A stretch of DNA of 64,000 nucleotides from Actinomadura madurae (GTDB taxonomy: Bacteria; Actinomycetota; Actinomycetes; Streptosporangiales; Streptosporangiaceae): positions 186,001 through 250,000 of the forward strand of contig NZ_FOVH01000008.1 in the NCBI RefSeq assembly GCF_900115095.1. The letters run 5' to 3'. Position numbers and translations under genes: made by a program. Below, in pieces: positions 57,681 through 64,000 of this stretch. How positions within the stretch are numbered: the first letter of the stretch is position 1; the number at the start of each line of letters is the position of its first letter. The notes under the pieces are model-generated. The model did no database searches and was not told where the DNA came from. It was given only the letters and a program-made list of their open reading frames with translations.

Positions 57681-59090
57681 TCAGGCTCCGGCCTTCGGCC
57701 CCCCGTCCGCGGTCGCGGCGCGGAGGGCGCCGACGACGGCGGTCAGCTGCGTGATGAGGCCGGCCACGCTGGTCTGGTCGGCGCCGTTGACGGTGACGGT
57801 GCGCAGCTCGTCCGGCTTGGGCAGCTTGGCCATGATCTCCGGCAGTGAGGCGATGAGCCGCGTCTGGACGGCCGCGGGCGAGCGGTCGTTCTCCAGCGCG
57901 GCGCGGGCGCCCTCCCGCTCCAGGTCGAGCAGCGCCTGCTCGTGCCGGGACCGGGCGCGCATGTCGGCGAGCGCCAGCTCGCCCTCGGCGCGGAGCCGGG
58001 CCAGGTCGTGGTCGCGCTCGATGCGCAGCCGCCCCGTCTCGGCCTCCTCCTCGTGCCGCTCGCGCTCCATCCGCAGCGCGTGCCGCGTCGTCTCGGTCTG
58101 CAGCTCGGCGACCTCGCGGGAGTCGTCGTGCTCGCGGCGGGTGCGGCGGAGCTTCTCGGCCGCCTCGGTGTCGAACAGCTGCGACTCGTTGCGGGCGCGC
58201 AGCTCGGCGATCTCCCGCTCGTGCTCCAGCCGCTGCGTCTCCTTGACCCGGGCGGCGGCCATCTCCCGCTGCGCGACCGCCTCCTCCGCCTCCAGCTCGG
58301 CGAGCCGCGCGATCTGCCCCTGCTCGGACCGGTACGGCTTCTGCAGGTTCTCCCAGAGCCGGGACGAGCTGACCACGGCCTCCTTGATCTGCACCGTGAC
58401 GATGCGCAGCCCGAGGCCCTGGTCGCCGCTCTCCTCGCCCTCGGCGACCGCGCGGAGCCGGGCGGTCAGCTCCTCGATGATCGGCTGCTTGTCGCTGAGG
58501 ACGTCCCGCACCCCCATCGTGGCGACCTTGTCCTTGATCGCCGCCTCGGCCTGCTCGCGGAGCTGGAGGTTCACCACCCGCATCGGGTCGTCGGAGTCGC
58601 CGAAGTCGAGCTTGCGGTACGCGGTGCCGAAGTCCTGGATGATCCACTGCACGTAGCCCTGGACGAGGACGCCCTGCAGCTCCCGGCAGATGCAGTACGC
58701 GTTGATCAGGATCGTCTGCGTCGCGCCCGGCACGACCAGGAACGAGTCGGTGGACGGATTGAACCGGAACGACACCCCGAGCCCGATGTGCAGCGGCTCG
58801 GTCCGCCCGCGCCGGGTGTGCACGACGAACGCGTTCGGCGGGACGAGCACGTTCTTCCACCGCCAGAACCCGCTGATCCGCACGTCCACCGGGCCGGGCC
58901 CGGACCGGTCCGCACCGGGCCCGGCGCCGAGGGCCCGTTCGCGCTTGGCCAGCGGGCCCGCCGGCGGGGCCGCGGCGGGCATCCCGGGCACGGCCGGAGG
59001 GGAGCGCCTGGCCCGCAGGTCGTCCTCCAGAACCGCCTGCTGCGCGACGACCTTCTCCAGATAGGTGTTTCCCTGGTCGGGGGCGCTCAT
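57681..59090 (-). CDS. SPFH/Band 7 (flotillin-like) protein
   Basis: A 469-residue protein. A disordered N-terminal part (about 1-65) precedes an SPFH domain (about 75-245, LVPPNAFVVHTRRGR, FLVVPGATQTILINAYCICRELQGV, TVQIKEAVVSSSRLWENL). A long charged coiled coil follows (about 265-410, EREIAELRARNESQLFDTEAAEKLRRTRREHDD). No membrane helix is obvious, so it may bind membrane peripherally. Bacterial flotillin-like proteins organise membrane domains. ATG at 59090 with GGAGCGAG upstream. It stands alone beside the conservon. Confidence 0.84.
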   Translation of the reverse strand: MSAPDQGNTYLEKVVAQQAVLEDDLRARRSPPAVPGMPAAAPPAGPLAKRERALGAGPGADRSGPGPVDVRISGFWRWKNVLVPPNAFVVHTRRGRTEPLHIGLGVSFRFNPSTDSFLVVPGATQTILINAYCICRELQGVLVQGYVQWIIQDFGTAYRKLDFGDSDDPMRVVNLQLREQAEAAIKDKVATMGVRDVLSDKQPIIEELTARLRAVAEGEESGDQGLGLRIVTVQIKEAVVSSSRLWENLQKPYRSEQGQIARLAELEAEEAVAQREMAAARVKETQRLEHEREIAELRARNESQLFDTEAAEKLRRTRREHDDSREVAELQTETTRHALRMERERHEEEAETGRLRIERDHDLARLRAEGELALADMRARSRHEQALLDLEREGARAALENDRSPAAVQTRLIASLPEIMAKLPKPDELRTVTVNGADQTSVAGLITQLTAVVGALRAATADGGPKAGA

Positions 59091-59162
59091 CTCGCTCCTC
59101 GGGGCTCGGTTTGGCCGATACCTTAATGAACCCTTCACCCGCGTGTGTGCGTATTTCTGCGC

Positions 59163-61106
59163 GTGACGACACGTGAGGCGACCCCGGGGTCGGAGGCGGC
59201 TCGGGTGCCCCGGGCCGACGGGCCGATGCTCGTCATCGGCGCCGCGGCGATCGCGCTGGTCGTCCTCGCACTCGTGATCAGGCTGGGCGGCGCGCTGAGC
59301 GCCACCGCCGCGCCGGGACTGTCGCAGGCCGGGGCCCTGAGCAAGGTGGGCCTGTCGGTGGCCAAGCTCGGCGGCGACGTCGCCGCGGTCCTCACGGTCG
59401 GCTGGCTGCTCGTCGCCGCCGTGTTCGTCCCGGCGGCCTCCCCCGCCGGGCGCCGCTGCCTGCGCGCCGCGGCGCTGGCGGCGATGGCGTGGGCGGCGTG
59501 CACGCTGGCGCTGATCGTGTTCACCGTCCTGGACCTGTTCGGCATCGGCGTCACCGGGGTCACCGGCGACATGATGCGGACGCTCCTGCTCGATCTGCCG
59601 CAGGGGCGGGCGCTGCTGCTCGTCCTCGGCGCCGCGGTCGCGGTGGCGGTCGCGGCGAGCCTGCCCCGCGCCGCCGGCGGCGCCGGGTACCTGCTCGCGG
59701 GCGCGCTCGCCGGGCTCCTCCCGCCGCTGTTCACCGGGCACGCGGCGAGCGCCTCGAACCACGCGCTCGCCGTCTACAGCCTGGCCTTCCACGTGCTCGG
59801 CGTCTCGCTGTGGGTCGGCGGGCTGGTCGCCCTCGTCACCGCCGCGCCGCACGTCCGCGACCGGCTTCCCGAGATCGTCGGACGGTACAGCGGGCTGGCG
59901 CTCGCGTCGTTCGCCGTCGTCGGGCTCAGCGGCGCGGTGAACGCCTGGGTGCGGCTCGGCGGCCTCGACCTCGGGTCGAGGTACGGGGCGCTCGTCGTCG
60001 CGAAGTGCGCGGCGCTCGCCGCCCTCGGCGCGATGGGCTGGTGGCACCGCCGCGCCACCATCCCCGCCCTGCGGGACGGGACGGGCGCGCGGCCGTTCCT
60101 CCGCCTCGGTACGGTCGAGCTCCTCATCATGACGGCGACGATGGCGCTCGCCACCGGGCTGTCCCGCACGCCCCCGCCGGAGAATCCGCCGGACACCCTC
60201 GACGTCGTCGCGCTGAACCTCGGCTTCCCGCTGCCGGGCCCCGCCGGGCCGGGCCCCTACCTGCTCGACTGGTGGATCGACCCGCTGTTCTTCGTGCTGG
60301 TCCTGGCCGGGGCCGCCCTGTACGGGCTGGGCGTCGCGCGGGTGCGTGACTGGCCGTTGCCGCGGACCGCGTCGTGGGCCGCCGGGCTCCTCGTCGTACT
60401 GCTCGCCACCGCGAGCGGGATCTCCCGGTACAGCATGGTCCTGTTCAGCGCGCACGCCCTCCAGCACGTCCTCGTCGGGGTGCTGGCACCGGCCCTGCTG
60501 CTCTACGGGGCGCCGCTCCGGCTGGCGCTCACGGCGATGCGCGGGGAGGGGCGGTCACTCGTCGCCGCCGCGGGCGCGAGCCGGGCGCTGCGGCTGCTCG
60601 CCCATCCGGCCGTCTCGTCGCCGCTGCTCCTGCTCGCCCTCTACGCGTGGTACGTGTCGCCGCTGTTCGCGCCGTCCCTCGGCAACCACGCCCTGCACTC
60701 GCTCGCGATGGCCGCCTTCCTCGTCATCGGCCTGGCGTACTTCCACGGGACGACGGGGACGCCGATGCCGTTCGCCGTCCTGCCGCTGCACGCCGTCGCC
60801 GGGATCGCGCTGATGCGGAACGGGACCGTCCTCGGCGGCTGGTACGAGCACCTCGGCCGCCGCTGGGGGGCGTCGCCGCTGGACGACCAGCGCCTCGGCG
60901 CGCTGCTCCTCTGGACGCTCACGGCCGCGATCACCCTCGCGGTCGCGGCGGCGCACGAGGTCTACTGGCGCAGGCGCCGGTCCACGACCCGGCTGAGCGC
61001 CTCCACGACGGTCGGGTCGTACTCGGCGGCCGAGTCGAGCCGCAGCCGCTCCAGCACGGCGGCGCCCCGGTCGCGGTCGGAGGAGTCGCCGACCAGGTCG
61101 TCGTAG
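59163..61106 (+). CDS. CopD-CtaG fusion membrane protein (copper/cytochrome oxidase assembly)
   Basis: A protein of about 647 residues with some 14-15 membrane helices. The first half resembles the CopD copper-uptake domain (TVGWLLVAAVFVPAA, AFHVLGVSLWVGGLVALV, SGLALASFAVVGLSGAVNAWV); the second half is caa3/CtaG-like (DWWIDPLFFVLVLAGAALY, FSAHALQHVLVGVLAPALLLYGAPLR, HALHSLAMAAFLVIGLAYFHG). Such fusions are usual in actinobacteria and deliver copper for cytochrome c oxidase or secreted copper proteins. GTG at 59163 is chosen; GTG 59145 is possible and no clear ribosome site exists. The last 145 bp overlap the convergent HD-domain gene. Confidence 0.86.
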   Translation: MTTREATPGSEAARVPRADGPMLVIGAAAIALVVLALVIRLGGALSATAAPGLSQAGALSKVGLSVAKLGGDVAAVLTVGWLLVAAVFVPAASPAGRRCLRAAALAAMAWAACTLALIVFTVLDLFGIGVTGVTGDMMRTLLLDLPQGRALLLVLGAAVAVAVAASLPRAAGGAGYLLAGALAGLLPPLFTGHAASASNHALAVYSLAFHVLGVSLWVGGLVALVTAAPHVRDRLPEIVGRYSGLALASFAVVGLSGAVNAWVRLGGLDLGSRYGALVVAKCAALAALGAMGWWHRRATIPALRDGTGARPFLRLGTVELLIMTATMALATGLSRTPPPENPPDTLDVVALNLGFPLPGPAGPGPYLLDWWIDPLFFVLVLAGAALYGLGVARVRDWPLPRTASWAAGLLVVLLATASGISRYSMVLFSAHALQHVLVGVLAPALLLYGAPLRLALTAMRGEGRSLVAAAGASRALRLLAHPAVSSPLLLLALYAWYVSPLFAPSLGNHALHSLAMAAFLVIGLAYFHGTTGTPMPFAVLPLHAVAGIALMRNGTVLGGWYEHLGRRWGASPLDDQRLGALLLWTLTAAITLAVAAAHEVYWRRRRSTTRLSASTTVGSYSAAESSRSRSSTAAPRSRSEESPTRSS

Positions 61107-62290
61107 GCGTTGGCGACCTTGATGATGCGGCCGGCTAGCGGCGGCGGGAGGGGCCGCTCCCCCGGGTCGCCGGACGGCTCGCGGCCCGTCCGGTAGGGGT
61201 GCGAGGACAGCTGGACGATGTGCGCGACGCGGTCCAGGACGCCGGTCTGCTTGATCACCTCGGCGCCCAGCTCGGCGATCCGGCGCTGCTCGGCCGGGGA
61301 CGCCAGCACGGTCGCGCCGCCGGGGATCGGGTCGCCGAGCGACAGCTGCCCGATGTCGTGCATCAGCGCCGCGTACTCCAGTTCGAGCAGCTCCTCCTCG
61401 GACATGCCGAGTTCGCGCCCCATCCGCACCGCGAGCCTGGACACGCGCCGCGAGTGCCCCGTCTCCACGTAGCCGCCGACCTCGGTGACGCGGGACAGCG
61501 CCCGGACGGTCTGCAGGTACGTGGCGCGGATGCCGGCGTACCGGCGGAACGCGAACTGCGTCACCAGGATCGGCACCGTGAAGATCAGCAGCGCGGCCTC
61601 GCCCATCGCGGTCGTCGCCACGGCGATCAGCACCGCGGTGGCGCTGGTCGCCGCGCACAGCGCCGCCTTCGCGTCGATCTCGTCCCGCAGCGCGATGCCG
61701 AACCGGGCCCGGACGGCCTCCGCCCGGATCATCGCGGCGATCAGCACGTCGGTGAAGCACGACAGGACCACCACGACGCACATCACGGCCAGCAGCAGCG
61801 GCCAGGGCAGGCCGAGGTCGAGCAGCGGCCGGAAGCACAGCGCGACGACCGCGACGGTGAACAGCCGGCGCGCCATCGCGTCCGGCCGCGGGGTCCGGCC
61901 GACCGCGATGTGCGGCAGCGAGCCGACCAGCATGGCGACCGCGGTGACGGCGACGACCTGCAGCGCGGAGTGCTCGGCCGCGACCACGCCGAGCGGCGCG
62001 CCCGGCGGGGCGCCCTCGGGGCCGATGCCGACGAGCAGCGCGTAGCCGGTGGCGCCCGCGCCGGCGACCGGCGCGACCTCCCGGTTCCCGGGCATCACCA
62101 TGCGGAACAGCTCGCCGAGCGCGATCAGCACGCCGAAGATGATCGCGATGTCGGGCTGCCGCAGGCCGGTCGCGGCGACCTGGGTGATCGCGACGATGAC
62201 GAACAGGCCGGCCGTGGCGATCAGCAGCAGCTGGCCGGAGTCGATGGTCTGCCAGGCCGCCCGCTCTCGGGCGCGGGTCTGGCCGCTCAT
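60962..62290 (-). CDS. Membrane HD-domain protein, degenerate HD-GYP type
   Basis: A 442-residue protein with about seven membrane helices (residues 20-240) and a C-terminal HD domain: GHSRRVSRLAVRMG, EYAALMHDIGQLSLGDP and SSHPYRTGREP. The HD pair is present, but Lys after HDIG is replaced by Gln and the GYP motif is absent, so cyclic-di-GMP phosphodiesterase activity of the HD-GYP kind is unlikely. It may act on another nucleotide or only sense. It lies 10 bp after the HD-GYP gene, from which it probably arose by duplication, and is co-transcribed with it. Confidence 0.85.
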   Translation of the reverse strand: MSGQTRARERAAWQTIDSGQLLLIATAGLFVIVAITQVAATGLRQPDIAIIFGVLIALGELFRMVMPGNREVAPVAGAGATGYALLVGIGPEGAPPGAPLGVVAAEHSALQVVAVTAVAMLVGSLPHIAVGRTPRPDAMARRLFTVAVVALCFRPLLDLGLPWPLLLAVMCVVVVLSCFTDVLIAAMIRAEAVRARFGIALRDEIDAKAALCAATSATAVLIAVATTAMGEAALLIFTVPILVTQFAFRRYAGIRATYLQTVRALSRVTEVGGYVETGHSRRVSRLAVRMGRELGMSEEELLELEYAALMHDIGQLSLGDPIPGGATVLASPAEQRRIAELGAEVIKQTGVLDRVAHIVQLSSHPYRTGREPSGDPGERPLPPPLAGRIIKVANAYDDLVGDSSDRDRGAAVLERLRLDSAAEYDPTVVEALSRVVDRRLRQ

Positions 62291-62300
62291 GGGCGTCCCG

Positions 62301-63650
62301 TCACCGGCGCACCTCGCCGCCGTCGGCGATCCGCAGGGGGGTGCTCGGGTCGTCGTGGTCCTGCTGGGTGGTCTCGACGACGTCGTCGTCCGGCAGGACG
62401 ACCGGGTCGGGCGGGTGCCAGCCGTCGCGGTCGAGCGCCCGCAGGAACGCCTCGACCATCGCCGGGTCGAAGTGGTCGCCCATCCCCCGGCGCAGCTCCT
62501 GCACGGCCTCGTCGAGGCTGCGGGCCGCCCGGTAGGAGCGGGTCGAGGTCATCGAGTCGAACGCGTCCGCGACGGAGATGACCCGGGCGAACTCCGGGAT
62601 CTCGTCGCCCGCGAGGCCCATCGGGTAGCCGCGGCCGTTCATCTTCTCGTGGTGGTGCATGATGCCGGCGAGCGCCTCGTCCAGGAAGCCGATCTCCCGG
62701 ACGATCTCCAGCCCGCGCATCGGGTGCAGCTGGATCGCGGCGAACTCCTCCTCGGTCATGGGCCCGTTCTTCTGCAGCACCTTGGTGGGGACGCCGAGCT
62801 TGCCGACGTCGTGCAGCATGCCCGCGTAGCGGATCGCCTCGACCCGGTCGGCGCGCATCCCGATCTCCTGCGCGATCATCACCGAGCCGCGGGACACGCG
62901 CTCGGAGTGGCCGCGGGTGTAGAAGTCCTTGGTCTCGACCGCCTGGCAGAGCGCGGCGAGGGTCGCGGCGTGCGCCTGCTGCTGCGCGTACGCCTGGTCC
63001 ATGGCCCAGCGGGCGATGAACAGCGGGAGCAGGACGAGCACGGCGGCGAACGGCCCGACGCGCGGCCACAGCCCGGCGATCAGCAGCCCGACCATGCCGT
63101 AGCCGAGGCAGCCGACGGCGAGCTGACCGCTCTCGTGCAGCAGCTCGCGCGGCGTGGCCTGCCGGCTGAGCACCAGCACCCCGGCGGTCAGCGCCAGGTT
63201 CACCAGGACGAAGGTGAACAGCGCGCCGAGGAAGGGCCCGATGACGTTCTCCACCCAGCGGGCCTGCTCGGGGTGGAAGCGGTCGCCGCCGAGGAGCTCG
63301 AAGACCGTCCCGGCGATGAACCCGCTGAGCGCGAACTGCGCGCCGTTGAAGATCCGCTTGACGGGGGCGAAGAACCGCTGGCCGGTGACGACGGCGCACA
63401 GCCCGAGCAGCGCGGCGCCGACCGGGCCGAGCAGTACGACCGAGGCCAGGCTCGCGGCGAAGCTGAGCGACACCCTGGCCCGCGTGATGTTCAGCCGCGC
63501 GGGCGCCGAGTCGCAGACGAGGAACAGCAGGGCCAGGACGGCCAGCTGGCCCCAGTCGAGCTCCGCGAAGGACGACGTCGCGATGAGGCCCGCCGCCAGG
63601 GCGACCACACCACAGACGTACGCCCAGGCAGCGAGAGGTAGTCCACGCAT
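62301..63650 (-). CDS. Membrane HD-GYP domain protein
   Basis: A 449-residue protein with about six to eight membrane helices (MASE-like region, residues 1-225) and a complete HD-GYP domain: GHSERVSRGSVMIAQEIG, AGMLHDVGKLGVP, HHHEKMNGRGYPMGL. HD-GYP enzymes cleave cyclic di-GMP. The C-terminal tail after residue 420 is acidic and probably disordered. ATG at 63650 (MRGLPLAAWAYVCGVVALA). The preceding DNA contains a 30-codon ORF (63713-63805) and no other gene. Confidence 0.88.
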   Translation of the reverse strand: MRGLPLAAWAYVCGVVALAAGLIATSSFAELDWGQLAVLALLFLVCDSAPARLNITRARVSLSFAASLASVVLLGPVGAALLGLCAVVTGQRFFAPVKRIFNGAQFALSGFIAGTVFELLGGDRFHPEQARWVENVIGPFLGALFTFVLVNLALTAGVLVLSRQATPRELLHESGQLAVGCLGYGMVGLLIAGLWPRVGPFAAVLVLLPLFIARWAMDQAYAQQQAHAATLAALCQAVETKDFYTRGHSERVSRGSVMIAQEIGMRADRVEAIRYAGMLHDVGKLGVPTKVLQKNGPMTEEEFAAIQLHPMRGLEIVREIGFLDEALAGIMHHHEKMNGRGYPMGLAGDEIPEFARVISVADAFDSMTSTRSYRAARSLDEAVQELRRGMGDHFDPAMVEAFLRALDRDGWHPPDPVVLPDDDVVETTQQDHDDPSTPLRIADGGEVRR

Positions 63651-63712
63651 TGCCGCCCCTCGTGGAGTGACGAATGGCGGGCGCCGCCGGGCTCAGACGT
63701 GCCTGCCGGCAC

Positions 63713-63805
63713 CTAGACCCAGGACACGCCCCTGGTCATCATCAGCGACGACGCCGAGGCGCTCGGTCGCCGGTCGTTCCCCACCGGCATCACGCGCTTG
63801 AGCAT
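63713..63805 (-). CDS. Possible 30-residue small ORF upstream of the HD-GYP gene
   Basis: ATG at 63805 follows a strong GGGGGAGGCAAGGAG site and opens a 30-codon frame (MLKRVMPVGNDRRPSASASS..., ending TRGVSWV) that stops 63 bp before the HD-GYP start. It may be a leader peptide or an independent small protein. Nothing but the ribosome site and spacing supports it. Confidence 0.45.
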   Translation of the reverse strand: MLKRVMPVGNDRRPSASASSLMMTRGVSWV

Positions 63806-64000
63806 GGCTCCTTGCCTCCCCCCGCCGAACCGGGCCGCCCGGCCGTGGCGGCCGGCCGCCGGGACCAGTGCGGTCCAGGTTTCCCGGGCGAGCACATACC
63901 CCCGAATTGACCGGTGCGCACATGCTCCCGTCGCTGATTTCGGCACAAGCCTAACGCGAACTGCCCAGGTCACACAGGCATGCGAGAAAATGTGAGCTAA

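Overview
The window is very high-GC DNA with strong GC bias at third codon positions, many GTG starts, many 4-bp ATGA/GTGA gene overlaps, a complete conservon, XRE/DUF397 pairs and an F420-type LLM oxidoreductase. This points to a filamentous actinobacterium, probably Streptosporangiales/Actinomadura-like (inference). No rRNA, tRNA, CRISPR array or intact insertion sequence was seen.

0-12.3 kb: a LysR regulator, a stand-alone EF-G paralogue, and a catabolic locus for the 4-oxalomesaconate branch of gallate/protocatechuate degradation: GntR regulator, NAD-dependent dehydrogenase, and an overlapping operon of GalB-type PIG-L hydratase, RraA-like aldolase and GalD/PrpF-type tautomerase. The operon ends in the deletion remnant of an extradiol-type (VOC) dioxygenase. 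The same 12-bp operator lies in front of the GntR gene and of the operon. A secreted beta-propeller protein with a divergent TetR gene, a double-VOC protein and a secreted esterase follow.

12.4-24.4 kb: a decayed defence and conflict island. An intact JetD (Wadjet type III) gene is followed by only the C-terminal half of JetC. That half is fused head-to-head at about 15,313 to only the C-terminal part of BREX-2 PglX, most simply by a single deletion. Then come a coupled trio of small unknown genes, an XRE/DUF5753 regulator interrupted by TGA with its DUF397 partner, a second XRE/DUF397 pair, a 2-TM protein plus STAND (NB-ARC/TPR) ATPase module whose proteins share a repeated Gly-rich motif, and a helicase remnant that may be BREX-2 BrxHI.

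24.4-43.3 kb: a secreted PA-domain protein with a divergent TrmB/LuxR-type regulator; a secreted Cys-rich protein behind a 30-bp perfect palindrome matching the KstR consensus; a Ser/Thr kinase; F420 and ferritin-like genes; a candidate new RiPP-like system (two homologous two-Cys peptides with a shared leader, an attenuator hairpin and a translationally coupled membrane M50 protease); a second secreted esterase; a SpoIIE phosphatase; a second Ser/Thr kinase; and a dioxygenase/methyltransferase/carnitine-acyltransferase cluster.

43.4-64 kb: a tripartite MacB-like ABC exporter with a divergent two-component system; an alditol-oxidase-like flavoprotein; a 1.1-kb stretch with four decayed repeats about 150 bp long; an AraC/nucleotidyl-cyclase/unknown operon; a five-gene conservon whose P450 lacks the ExxR motif; an SPFH protein; a CopD-CtaG fusion; two membrane HD-domain proteins and a 30-codon ORF.
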